A DNA stretch of 64,000 bases from Gemmatimonadaceae bacterium (GTDB lineage Bacteria; Gemmatimonadota; Gemmatimonadetes; Gemmatimonadales; Gemmatimonadaceae), in NCBI GenBank assembly GCA_025358925.1, contig JANYHT010000050.1, positions 62,001 through 126,000 on the forward strand, written 5' to 3'. The notes below the pieces were generated by a model. It was not told the DNA's origin and did not search any database. It saw nothing but the letters and a program-made list of their open reading frames with translations. The translations under genes were made by a program, and so were the position numbers. Below, piece after piece: positions 1 to 8,392 of this stretch (position 1 is the first letter of the stretch; the number at the start of each line of letters is the position of its first letter).

Positions 1-2
1 TT

Positions 3-182
3 CCGAGTACACTTAGCGCCGTCGTCCTGAAGTGCCTCGCGAAGCAGCCCGCTGATCGGTACGATCGCGGATTCGAACTTGCCGATGCCCTCGTTAGCTT
101 CTTGTCCGGCAGCGGCAGCGGCAACGCAGCAGATTTGCGCGCCGCGCGCGCCGCACGTGCGACGGGTCTCACACCGCTTTAG
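3..182 (+). CDS. C-terminal tail of a Ser/Thr protein kinase (partial)
   Basis: The window opens inside a reading frame that runs 59 codons to a TAG at 180-182. The segment VLKCLAKQPADRY followed by ELADAL matches the last helices of bacterial Hanks-type kinases (subdomain XI, the C-x-x-K-x-P-x-x-R-Y/F pattern). It then ends in a Gly/Ser linker and an Ala/Arg-rich tail. The catalytic core lies outside the window. No membrane helix or PASTA domain follows, so if the kinase is membrane-anchored the anchor must lie elsewhere. The next gene starts 11 bases later on the same strand. A PP2C phosphatase that could oppose such kinases lies near 18-19 kb. Confidence 0.75.
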   Translation, partial: PSTLSAVVLKCLAKQPADRYDRGFELADALVSFLSGSGSGNAADLRAARAARATGLTPL

Positions 183-193
183 CCTTCACATCT

Positions 194-1216
194 ATGAAAC
201 TCTCTGCCGAAATTCTGACGGTCCACACGACGCATCCGTTCATCATTGCGCGCGGCGGTCGCAGCGAATTTCACGTTGTGTGGGTGCGGTTGCAGGACAT
301 TGATGGCGCGGAAGGTTGGGGTGAAGCGGCGCCAAGTCGGTTTTACGGTGAGAGCGCCGAGAGTGTCATAACGGCTATCGAACGTTTCGCGCCGTTGCTC
401 GAGCACGCCGACGCATGGTCGATCGATGCGATCGAGCGTGAGTTGGAGAAGTCGTTGCGTTGGAACGCGGCCGCGCGATGTGCCGTGAGTTCCGCCCTGC
501 ACGACTTAATGGCCAAGCGACTCGGCATTCCACTTTACAAAGTGTGGGGACTCGATGCCAAGGCAGCGCCACTCTCCAGCTTTACAATCGGTATTGCACC
601 AGATGACGAAACACTGCGGTTGCGCGTGCGCGATGCGGCTGCATATCCCATTCTAAAAATCAAACTCGGGACAAAGCGCGACGCGGACATCGTCCGTATT
701 GTTCGTGAAGAGGCACCGAACGCCACGTTGCGTGTCGATGCCAATGCCGCATGGACGCCGAAGCACGCCCTCGCCATGTTGGAGCCGCTCACGCGTTATG
801 GCGTGGACATGCTTGAGCAACCGCTGGCACCGCATGATCTCGCCGGCTTGCGCTTCGTGCGCGAGCGCTCGCCAATCGATGTGATTGCCGACGAATCGTG
901 TCTGATCGCCGCAGATATTCCGAAACTTGAAGGTGTGGTTGACGGCGTCAATATCAAGCTCGCCAAGTGCGGATCGTTGCGCGAAGCGCTGCGCATGATT
1001 GCCGTTGCGCGTGCGCACGGGATGCGGGTCATGTGCGGTTGCATGATTGAAACGTCACTCGGCATTGCGGCAGCCGCGCATTTTTCTCCGCTCCTCGATG
1101 ACGCGGATCTCGACGGCGCGGCCTTGCTGTCCGACGATCCATTCATTGGACCGCACATCCCCAATGGACAAATCAGAATCGGCGAGGCACCCGGCCTCGG
1201 CGTGCGCAAGCGGTAA
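194..1216 (+). CDS. Dipeptide epimerase (L-Ala-D/L-Glu type, enolase superfamily)
   Basis: 340-residue muconate-lactonizing subgroup enolase-superfamily enzyme. Visible signatures are the Lys-x-Lys pair at 155-157 (KIKLG), metal ligands D182 (DAN), E208 (EQP) and D233 (ADES), the second catalytic lysine at K255 (NIKLAK) and a C-terminal CGCMIE segment typical of Ala-Glu epimerases. Such enzymes convert L-Ala-D-Glu released from muropeptides into L-Ala-L-Glu so it can be hydrolysed and reused. Chemistry is cytosolic and Mg-dependent. PriA follows after 11 bases. The presence of murQ, anmK and nagZ-like genes at 14-17.6 kb supports a peptidoglycan-recycling role. Exact dipeptide specificity cannot be read from sequence. 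Confidence 0.88.
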   Translation: MKLSAEILTVHTTHPFIIARGGRSEFHVVWVRLQDIDGAEGWGEAAPSRFYGESAESVITAIERFAPLLEHADAWSIDAIERELEKSLRWNAAARCAVSSALHDLMAKRLGIPLYKVWGLDAKAAPLSSFTIGIAPDDETLRLRVRDAAAYPILKIKLGTKRDADIVRIVREEAPNATLRVDANAAWTPKHALAMLEPLTRYGVDMLEQPLAPHDLAGLRFVRERSPIDVIADESCLIAADIPKLEGVVDGVNIKLAKCGSLREALRMIAVARAHGMRVMCGCMIETSLGIAAAAHFSPLLDDADLDGAALLSDDPFIGPHIPNGQIRIGEAPGLGVRKR

Positions 1217-1227
1217 TTGAGGAGCAC

Positions 1228-3495
1228 ATGGCCACCCGATGTGTAGAGGTGGCGATCGCGGTTCCGCTCTTTCGCACGTTTACATACGAAGTGCCGGACG
1301 GCATTGCGACGCCAATTGCACCAGGGTCTCGTGTGCTCGTGCCGTTTCGTAATCGCCGCGAGCTTGGCATTGTTGTCGGAGATGCTGAACCGCCGACTGA
1401 CGTTCCGCTTAAAGCGCTCTTCGGCGTCGCGGATGCTGTGCCGTCGTTGCCGCCCGCGCTCGTCGCTACCGCGCAATGGATTGCCAAGTGGTATGCAGCC
1501 CCCATTGGTATTACGCTGCGCGCGATGCTGCCAGCGGCGCTGACTGGTGCGCAATCGCAGCGCGCGCTGCACAAAACGCAGCGTATCGTACGCATCGAAC
1601 AAGAACTTCCCTCACTGCTGCAGCGCGAACAAACCTTCGCGCGCGCGAAACAACAGCGTGTCGTTTATGATCTGCTCGACGCACAGGGAGGCATGGCATC
1701 GTTCGACGCACTGCGCACGCAGGCGTCGTGTTCGGCTGGCGTAATTGCAGCGATGGTCAAGCGTGGCCTCGTGACAGTGCGCGATGAAGTTGCGCAGCGA
1801 GACCCGTTTGCGGATCGCCCAGGCGTTGTACCACCACCCCGCCCGAGTGATGCCCAACGTGTGGCCGTCGCTGCAATTCTGGCTGGCAATCCCGGACAAT
1901 CATTTTTGTTGCATGGTATTACTGGTAGCGGGAAAACACTTGTCTACATCGAGGTGCTGCGGGCGGTGTTGGCGCGGCAAAAAACGGCCATCGTTCTCGT
2001 ACCGGAAATTGCGCTCACATCGCAAACCGTTGATCGTTTTCGCGGTGCGTTTGGCAATGATGTTGCCGTCTTGCACTCGGCGTTGAGCGATGGTGAGCGC
2101 TATGACGCATGGTGCGCACTCCGGCGCGGCGAGCGGCGCATTGCTGTCGGCGCGCGGTCGGCGCTGTTTGCTCCACTAGAGCGCGTAGGCGTTGTGATTG
2201 TCGACGAGGAGCACGAGTCCAGCTACAAGCAATCGGAAACTCCGCGGTATCACGCGCGTGAGGCAGCGATCATGCGCGCGCGCGCAGAGGGGGCGGTCGT
2301 CGTGCTCGGTAGTGCAACGCCGAGCCTCGAAAGTTGGGAGCGCGCAGAACGGGGGCAGTCCATTCGGCTCACGCTTCCAGAGCGCGCAGCAGGGGCATCA
2401 TTACCAAGCATCCACGTTGTTGATCTGCGCACTGTCGTGCGTGATGCGGTGGCATCGCGCGGGCCCAATGCGCCATTTGATGAATCGATGGGCGTACTAA
2501 GCCCCGTCCTCGCGCGAGCGATTGAAACGCGCCTGCGTCGCGGTGAGCAAAGTTTGCTCTTGCTTAATCGCCGTGGCTATTCGGCCTTTATGCAGTGTCA
2601 AGCGTGCGGACACGTCGAGGTGTGTCCGCACTGCAGCATATCACTCACCTATCACCGAGTCCCCGAGGCATTGGTCTGTCACTATTGTCAGCATCAGGAG
2701 GCGGTGCCGACGCGATGCCCAGTGTGCAAAGTGGATGCCATGCGTCGTCGCGGCATTGGTACGCAACAGGTGGAGCGCATCGTTGCTGAACGTTTTCCTG
2801 AGGCGCGTATCGCGCGAATGGATGTCGATACGACCAGCGGCAAATGGGCGCATACCGCCATTCTTGATCGCGTCGGCAGCGGCGATGTCGACATCTTGCT
2901 CGGCACGCAGATGATCGCGAAGGGTCTCGATTTTCCGAACGTCACGCTCGTTGGTGTGATCGACGCGGACACAGGCCTCAATTTGCCAGACTTTCGCGCG
3001 GCTGAGCGAACATTTCAGTTGCTGAGTCAAGTGGCAGGTCGCGCGGGACGAGGACCGAAAGGTGGCGAAGTGTTGATTCAAACGCGGATGCCGGACACCG
3101 CCGCGATACGGCACGCGGTGGCGCATGATTTTCTGAGTTACGTGCGCGACGAGCTCACGGCACGTCGATCACCCGCATATCCACCATTCGTGTCCATCGC
3201 GAACGTAATTGTGAGCGGAACTGATCAGGCAGCAACAGCGGCAGCGGCGATCGCGGCAGCCGAATGGGTGCGGCAATTGGCGCTACGCGCGAACGTGCGC
3301 GACATCGAGCTTGTCGGCCCCGCCCCATGCCCAATTGACCGTATCAAAGATCGGTGGCGTTGGCATTTCTTGTTGAAGTCATCGCGCCCAGCAACAATGA
3401 CTCGCGTGGTGCGGTACGTCGCCGAGAAGTGTCCAATAGCGCGAATTGCAGGAATGCGCCTTGTGGTTGACCGTGATCCGGTGGCACTGCTGTAG
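1228..3495 (+). CDS. priA: Primosomal protein N' (replication restart helicase PriA)
   Basis: 755 residues, full length for PriA. The N-terminal DNA-binding domain is followed by a superfamily-2 helicase core with Walker A GITGSGKT (about residue 230) and the DEEH box in VDEEHESSYKQ. A zinc region of paired Cys-x-x-Cys motifs (CQACG, CPHC, CHYC, CPVC; about 457-500) and the GRAGRG motif VI follow. PriA rebuilds replisomes at collapsed forks by recognising fork structures and loading DnaB. The ATG follows an upstream GAGGAG ribosome-binding site. The gene sits between a dipeptide epimerase and an aminotransferase, so the operon has no obvious functional theme. Confidence 0.96.
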   Translation: MATRCVEVAIAVPLFRTFTYEVPDGIATPIAPGSRVLVPFRNRRELGIVVGDAEPPTDVPLKALFGVADAVPSLPPALVATAQWIAKWYAAPIGITLRAMLPAALTGAQSQRALHKTQRIVRIEQELPSLLQREQTFARAKQQRVVYDLLDAQGGMASFDALRTQASCSAGVIAAMVKRGLVTVRDEVAQRDPFADRPGVVPPPRPSDAQRVAVAAILAGNPGQSFLLHGITGSGKTLVYIEVLRAVLARQKTAIVLVPEIALTSQTVDRFRGAFGNDVAVLHSALSDGERYDAWCALRRGERRIAVGARSALFAPLERVGVVIVDEEHESSYKQSETPRYHAREAAIMRARAEGAVVVLGSATPSLESWERAERGQSIRLTLPERAAGASLPSIHVVDLRTVVRDAVASRGPNAPFDESMGVLSPVLARAIETRLRRGEQSLLLLNRRGYSAFMQCQACGHVEVCPHCSISLTYHRVPEALVCHYCQHQEAVPTRCPVCKVDAMRRRGIGTQQVERIVAERFPEARIARMDVDTTSGKWAHTAILDRVGSGDVDILLGTQMIAKGLDFPNVTLVGVIDADTGLNLPDFRAAERTFQLLSQVAGRAGRGPKGGEVLIQTRMPDTAAIRHAVAHDFLSYVRDELTARRSPAYPPFVSIANVIVSGTDQAATAAAAIAAAEWVRQLALRANVRDIELVGPAPCPIDRIKDRWRWHFLLKSSRPATMTRVVRYVAEKCPIARIAGMRLVVDRDPVALL

Positions 3496-3548
3496 CAAAC
3501 TTCGTCGATACACCACTAACTTTCACGACTCACATCAGACCGCATCGA

Positions 3549-4715
3549 ATGTCATCACGCAGTTTACAAGCCATTCCGCCGTACATTTTCTGGGAACTCG
3601 ACGCGCGTCGCACCGCGCATCGGGACCGCGGACGCACGCTCGTGGACCTGGGAATCGGCAGCCCCGACCAACCCATTCCACACGTTGTCATTGAGGCAAT
3701 GCAGCGTGCCATTGTGGATCGTAAACTTAGCGGCTATCCAGACTTTCACGGACATCCGACATTTGTCGGTGCGGCTGCGCAATACATGTACGAACGTTTC
3801 GGCGTGACGCTTGATCCGAAACGGGAACTCATGGCGCTCGCGGGCTCGAAGGAAGGTATCGCCGAGATGGTGTTGTCGCACTGCAATGCGGAAGACGTGG
3901 TCCTCGTGCCGGAGATTTACTATCCCGTGTATGAACGCGCGACGCGACTCGCTGGTGCAACGCCCGTTTTCGTTTCGATGTTTGCCGACGGTACGTTGAA
4001 CTTGGCGAGCATTGCGGTTTCGGATTTAGCATGCGCGCGAATGCTCATCATCAATTACCCGTGCAATCCAACAACGGCAACGGTTACCACACGCGAGCTC
4101 GCGAGACTCGTCGCGTTTGCGGAGCAGCATGCGCTGGTGCTCGTGAGCGATCTTGCGTATAGCGAATTGTCGTACGATGGATTTCGTGTGCCAAGCATTT
4201 TTGAGGTACCAGGCGCGATGAACGTGGCGGTGGAGCTGCACACATGTTCGAAGAGCTTTAACATGGCCGGACTCCGTGTGGCATTCATTGCCGGCAATGC
4301 AGAGGCGCTTGCAACGCTTGACGCATATCGCGCGAACATCGGCTATGGCGTCTCTACGCTGGCGCAAGTAGCGGGAGCGGCGGCATTTGCGAATCACAAG
4401 AGCATCGTGCCGCCAGTTGTCGCTGAATACAAGGTGCGACGCGATGCGTTCGTGGCGTCGCTTCACCGCGGGGGTTGGCATGTTACGGCACCGCAGGCCA
4501 CCATGTATTTGTGGCTCGACGTGCCTGATGGCTTCGACGACTGGAGCTGGGTAGAGGCGTTGATGGATGGTCCTGGTGTTGTTGTGACGCCCGGACTCGC
4601 GTTTGGACCTGCCGGAACCGGACACTTTCGAGTGTCTTTAGTGCAGCCGGCCGACGTGCTCGCGCGCGCCGCAGAAGCCATTACACAACTTGCCACTGTC
4701 GGTGCGGCGAACTAG
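3549..4715 (+). CDS. PLP-dependent aminotransferase, LL-diaminopimelate aminotransferase-like
   Basis: 388-residue fold-type I class I/II aminotransferase. It shows DLGIGSPDQPIP near the N-terminus, the YPCNPT motif that contacts the PLP phosphate, DLAYSEL for the cofactor-binding Asp/Tyr, and the Schiff-base lysine in CSKSFNMAGLR (about residue 236). The SKSFNMAG and GYPDFHG stretches resemble the DapL/AlaT-like group, in which tetrahydrodipicolinate or branched substrates are transaminated with glutamate. Placement close to wall-recycling genes fits a diaminopimelate role, but neutral amino-acid aminotransferase activity is equally possible. Cytosolic; no signal peptide. Confidence 0.85.
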   Translation: MSSRSLQAIPPYIFWELDARRTAHRDRGRTLVDLGIGSPDQPIPHVVIEAMQRAIVDRKLSGYPDFHGHPTFVGAAAQYMYERFGVTLDPKRELMALAGSKEGIAEMVLSHCNAEDVVLVPEIYYPVYERATRLAGATPVFVSMFADGTLNLASIAVSDLACARMLIINYPCNPTTATVTTRELARLVAFAEQHALVLVSDLAYSELSYDGFRVPSIFEVPGAMNVAVELHTCSKSFNMAGLRVAFIAGNAEALATLDAYRANIGYGVSTLAQVAGAAAFANHKSIVPPVVAEYKVRRDAFVASLHRGGWHVTAPQATMYLWLDVPDGFDDWSWVEALMDGPGVVVTPGLAFGPAGTGHFRVSLVQPADVLARAAEAITQLATVGAAN

Positions 4716-4766
4716 CTCGCGTGGTGCCGCCGAAATGTTCGCCAACACCCTTTACCTAGGTTCTTG

Positions 4767-5360
4767 ATGACCGCACCCGTCGTATCTGACGAGATCACTG
4801 CTGTTGACGATGTTGTCAGACAATCGGACCGCGCGGATGCTCCGGTCTCCGTCGTGACCGAACGATTTCTGCGGGCCATCATCGCAACGGTGCCACTCGA
4901 TCACATCGAGGAGATCCATCTCTTCTCACCGCTACGGTCTGGAAATTCAGAGACCGGAATCGCCGTGATAGCGGCGCGCGAGGAATTGGTGTCGGCAGTA
5001 CCAGTGTTGGAGCTTGGATTGGAGGGAGACGCCGAGGCAAACCTAGAAGTTAGCGTCGAGCAAGGAGCGGTCGACACGGGTCCGTACGCGGACGATGCGG
5101 TCGCGCTCCTCCCGTCTCCACTCCCGATTCCCTCTTCCCTTAGACACACCATCTCCACCGCGCGCTACCGTCTCGCCATCAAAGGCCCTGATCGTGGTAA
5201 GTGGGAGACCGATGTAGTCGCGGAAGCGGAAGCGCCGCTCGTCACCGTCGAAATGGTGGTGCGTGGCGTCCAACGTCGCGCGGGCGAAGATTCCGCCATC
5301 ACGCGTTTCAGTGCTGCGCAAGTCGCCCACGCCCTTCGCATCGATTTGCCTGCGGTATGA
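4767..5360 (+). CDS. Hypothetical protein, translationally coupled to fur
   Basis: 197 residues if read from ATG 4767; a TTG directly upstream at 4764 is a less likely start. No membrane segment or signal peptide is seen, and I recognise no family. Composition is acidic in the N-terminal half, with an ITRFSAAQVAHAL helix near the C-terminus and a VVAEAEAPLVTVEMVV strand region. Its stop overlaps the fur start as ATGA at 5357-5360, so the two products are probably made together. A regulator-partner or chaperone role would be speculation. Confidence 0.7.
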   Translation: MTAPVVSDEITAVDDVVRQSDRADAPVSVVTERFLRAIIATVPLDHIEEIHLFSPLRSGNSETGIAVIAAREELVSAVPVLELGLEGDAEANLEVSVEQGAVDTGPYADDAVALLPSPLPIPSSLRHTISTARYRLAIKGPDRGKWETDVVAEAEAPLVTVEMVVRGVQRRAGEDSAITRFSAAQVAHALRIDLPAV

Positions 5361-5842
5361 TTGACGGCCTCTTCGCGCAGGACACCGCACACGACGACGG
5401 ACGCGAAGCGTTTCGCACGTATCTGCGCGATCACAATTTGCCGGTCACCGCGCAACGGCTCGCCATTGCGGATGTGATCCTCGGTACCGATCGCCACCTG
5501 TCGGTGGAAGATGTTGCGAAACAATTACGTTCGCACGGTGCAGCAGCGGGCACGGCCACCGTGTATCGCACGATTGAAGTGCTCGTGCGCAGTGGTCTCG
5601 TTGTCGAGCGTGATTTCGGCGAAGGCTTCAAACGATATGAAGCGTCACGCGGCGTTCCGCACCACGAACATTTGTTGTGTACGAATTGCGGTAAGGTTAC
5701 AGAATTTCGCGACGAGCGGCTTGAGCGCATGACTACGTTATTGGCGGAAACACACGGGTACTCGCGACAACGCCATCGCCTCGTTATTCACGGTCTGTGC
5801 AGTGATTGCCAACGAGGCGCCGCGCGTAGCGGCGTTCGCTAA
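5357..5842 (+). CDS. Fur-family metal- or peroxide-responsive repressor
   Basis: 161 residues. A winged helix (about 25-90, with TAQRLAIADVIL and TATVYRTIEVLVRSGL) is followed by the dimerisation/metal domain. HHEH (102-105), CTNC (108-111) and CSDC (148-151) supply the histidine cluster and the two structural-zinc Cys-x-x-Cys pairs. The start at 5357 overlaps the stop of the upstream gene (ATGA); the longer open frame to 5201 only shadows that gene. Fur, PerR and Zur cannot be separated on motifs alone. The nearby secreted ferritin-like proteins (6.6-8.2 kb) would be reasonable targets, but no operator was identified. Confidence 0.9.
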   Translation: MIDGLFAQDTAHDDGREAFRTYLRDHNLPVTAQRLAIADVILGTDRHLSVEDVAKQLRSHGAAAGTATVYRTIEVLVRSGLVVERDFGEGFKRYEASRGVPHHEHLLCTNCGKVTEFRDERLERMTTLLAETHGYSRQRHRLVIHGLCSDCQRGAARSGVR

Positions 5843-5872
5843 CCAACAACCGCGACTCAACCACCAATTAAT

Positions 5873-6598
5873 ATGGCGCCGCAATCACTTTCCGTGCTGG
5901 TCGCGTTTTCCGCCGGGCTGCTCAGTTTCCTGAGCCCGTGTGTGTTGCCGCTCGTACCAAGCTACATCACGTTCATCACCGGCCTCGGCCTCGAAGACAT
6001 TTCTCGCGCGCGACGCACGACGCTGGTGCATGCACTGCTTTTCGTCCTCGGATTTTCGTTCATTTTTGTCGCTCTTGGCGCCGGCGCCACGGCGTTTGGT
6101 CAACTCCTGCTCGCGTATCGCACTTGGATTGCGCGCGCAGGCGGCGTACTCATGATCTTGCTCGGGCTGTGGATGCTCGGCGTGTTGCAGATTGGCGCAT
6201 TGCAACAAGAGCGACGCGTTCATCTCAACGATAAGCCGATTGGCTATCTGGGTACTGTGTTGGTTGGTATCGCCTTCGGCGCGGGTTGGACACCGTGTCT
6301 CGGACCGACCTTGGGCGCGATATTGTTGCTCGCTGCCAATCAGACGGAGATAGCGAAGGGTATCACGTTGCTCGCGGTGTACTCCGCAGGGCTGGCCGTA
6401 CCATTTCTGCTCAGCGCGTTACTCCTCGAACGCTTCCTCACGTTCTTTCAAAAATTTCGCAGCAAGTTGGGCTTGGTCAATCGCATTGCCGGTTCGTTAC
6501 TCATTGTAGTTGGTGTCCTCATGTTCACGGGCTGGTTTGAACGACTTGCCGCTATCCTGCAGCCCTACACGCCAGAATTTCTTTTTGAGCGCATGTAG
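5873..6598 (+). CDS. ccdA: Cytochrome c biogenesis / thiol-disulfide transporter CcdA
   Basis: 241-residue integral membrane protein with six predicted helices, the usual CcdA layout. Each half carries one redox cysteine next to prolines: SFLSPCVLPLVPSY near residue 22 and GWTPCLGPTLG near residue 143. The family moves electrons from cytosolic thioredoxin across the inner membrane to periplasmic thiol-disulfide proteins, needed for haem attachment to c-type cytochromes. It begins 30 bases after fur on the same strand and ends tail-to-tail with the ferritin-like pair. Confidence 0.94.
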   Translation: MAPQSLSVLVAFSAGLLSFLSPCVLPLVPSYITFITGLGLEDISRARRTTLVHALLFVLGFSFIFVALGAGATAFGQLLLAYRTWIARAGGVLMILLGLWMLGVLQIGALQQERRVHLNDKPIGYLGTVLVGIAFGAGWTPCLGPTLGAILLLAANQTEIAKGITLLAVYSAGLAVPFLLSALLLERFLTFFQKFRSKLGLVNRIAGSLLIVVGVLMFTGWFERLAAILQPYTPEFLFERM

Positions 6599-6625
6599 GG
6601 CCACAGTACAACATGCTACATCGGG

Positions 6626-7456
6626 CTACGCGAGGAACGGCGTGACAATGGCCGTCACCTGCGCCTTCGTGAGCGGTTCGTCGAACGCCTCGGTCGCTGC
6701 GGCCGTGCCACCGTTGTTCGCCGCATCCGGCAGCGTTGTGATGGTAACGCCACCTTGCACGAGATTGTCTTCGCCGTCGTAAATGCCCTGCGTAAATGCG
6801 GGAAGATCTTCGCGGCTATTACCGCTGATCCAACCTTTCTTGCCGCGAAGGCGACGAATCTCCGACGCGTGACGCGCTTCGACGCTATGAATGCTGAGGG
6901 CTGCATTCAGTGCAGCCTTGTCGTTGATGAGTCGCGGCGCTTGCCCCTTGTATGCGCGCACCCCGGTGTCCTCAAAAGCCATAGCGAGCGCCTTAAACGT
7001 TTCGTACTGCCCAGCCGAGAAGTTGAATCCTGCGACATTACCCTTAGCGGTAAAATCAAAATTCGGTTTCGCACCTGGCGTCGCACCTTTCCCGGTAATC
7101 AGCGACTGCAGCGCCGCAACGTGCTGGTTTTCGTGTGCAGTGATCGTTGTGAAAATTGTTCGATCTGCCGCATCGATCAATCCCGACGCCGCGATCCCAC
7201 GCGAGTAAAACTCGGCTTCGAGATACTCGAGCAACAACGCGAATTGCAGGACGTCAAGTACATCCGATGGCGCTTGACCGTATACGTCCTTTGCCAGTGC
7301 GCCTAGTGCGATGGGAATAGATCCCAAAGCCAGCAACGCAGCCGTCGTGCTGCTCATGCCGGCGCCGTGCGCGATCTCAGTGCCTCGCGCGTCGAGAGCG
7401 GTAAGGATTTCCGGATCGATCGATTCGATCAACGGGAGCTGCTCTGTCGTTGTCAT
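6626..7456 (-). CDS. Ferritin-like domain protein (second of a tandem pair)
   Basis: 276 residues from ATG 7456; a longer frame overlaps the upstream gene and is rejected. A helical ferritin-like domain (Ferritin_2 type) carries repeated acidic/His motifs: LLLEYLEAEFY, HENQH, AMAFEDTG and SVEARHASEIRR. A hydrophobic stretch near residues 38-58 may act as a membrane or export segment, but no lipobox is present. It starts 7 bases after its paralogue, indicating co-transcription. This family is common in environmental bacteria with unproven function. Iron binding or oxidative-stress protection is inferred from the helix motifs only. Confidence 0.82.
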   Translation of the reverse strand: MTTTEQLPLIESIDPEILTALDARGTEIAHGAGMSSTTAALLALGSIPIALGALAKDVYGQAPSDVLDVLQFALLLEYLEAEFYSRGIAASGLIDAADRTIFTTITAHENQHVAALQSLITGKGATPGAKPNFDFTAKGNVAGFNFSAGQYETFKALAMAFEDTGVRAYKGQAPRLINDKAALNAALSIHSVEARHASEIRRLRGKKGWISGNSREDLPAFTQGIYDGEDNLVQGGVTITTLPDAANNGGTAAATEAFDEPLTKAQVTAIVTPFLA

Positions 7457-7463
7457 GGTCAGT

Positions 7464-8219
7464 TCACCCGTTTCCGTTGGGGCCTTGAATGAATGTCGCG
7501 GGCGCGTTGGCAAAGCCGAGCTTGTCGACGACATAACCTTGCGCGGATGCAGCGACTAACGCGGGCTTAAACACGTTGTCGAACGTATTCGGCGCGAAGT
7601 CACCCGACTTCGGATTGAGCAAATCACGAATGGCCGACGCGTGCCGCGCCTCGACCGACACGATCTTGCCTGCAAGTGTGAGATAATCCGTCGACGAGAT
7701 GTACTGCGCCGCACCGTTGTATGCCGCGACGCCCAAATCTTCAAACGTCTTAGCGGTATTGAGCACAGAAAGGCGATCGGTGAACGTCACACCCGGATAC
7801 GTCGGCGTCGCCGAAAAGCCGTTGGATGCACCGACCGCGGCCTTCAGAAATTCGCGATGCAGTACTTCATGGTACTTGATGTCCTGCAGCACCGTTTTCT
7901 CGACGGCTGTCAGATTCGAACTGCCGAAATTCGCTACGACTTTCGTATAAAAGTCCGCCTCAAGCTGTTCAAGCAAATAGGCAAACTGCAACACCGCGAT
8001 GTCGCCCTTCGCGAAATCGATCGTGAGCGCGCTACCGGAACCCGGCGTGACTGGTGTGATCGGATTCGTAACGCTGTTGTCTTTACTGCACGCAGCGATG
8101 ACGGTCGGCAAAAATACAACGGCGCCACCCATCGCCATGATCTTGAGCACATCGCGCCTCGTGCGCGCAGCGCCGAGCAGTCCCGGATCCGCAATGATGA
8201 GCTTTGGTTTGTCGGACAT
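7464..8219 (-). CDS. Ferritin-like lipoprotein with Tat-type leader (first of a tandem pair)
   Basis: 251 residues. The N-terminus has a twin-arginine motif (TRRDVLKIM), a hydrophobic core and a VIAAC lipobox, so it should be exported folded and lipid-anchored. The mature part repeats the ferritin-like signature: YLLEQLEADFY, KYHEVLHREFL, TFEDLGVAAY and SVEARHASAIRDL. It is the head of a two-gene leftward operon. Tat export suits a protein that loads its metal before export (inference). The 173 bases upstream hold its promoter region. Confidence 0.85.
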   Translation of the reverse strand: MSDKPKLIIADPGLLGAARTRRDVLKIMAMGGAVVFLPTVIAACSKDNSVTNPITPVTPGSGSALTIDFAKGDIAVLQFAYLLEQLEADFYTKVVANFGSSNLTAVEKTVLQDIKYHEVLHREFLKAAVGASNGFSATPTYPGVTFTDRLSVLNTAKTFEDLGVAAYNGAAQYISSTDYLTLAGKIVSVEARHASAIRDLLNPKSGDFAPNTFDNVFKPALVAASAQGYVVDKLGFANAPATFIQGPNGNG

Positions 8220-8392
8220 GTCTATCCCCGTTATTCGTTAACAGTCGCACGCTCGCTGCGCGCACACGCCGCGTTCATTGCGGTGGTCGTCCGCTACGAG
8301 TGCAATACAGGTGCCGGATTTCAGCACATCAAACAATTCTGAGCAAATACCTCACAAAATCACGTTCCTGGATAATGACGAGCCACGTACTA

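Noticed and set aside
796-1602. 268-codon minus-strand frame
   Set aside because: Covers the ends of two well-supported plus-strand genes and has no family pattern.
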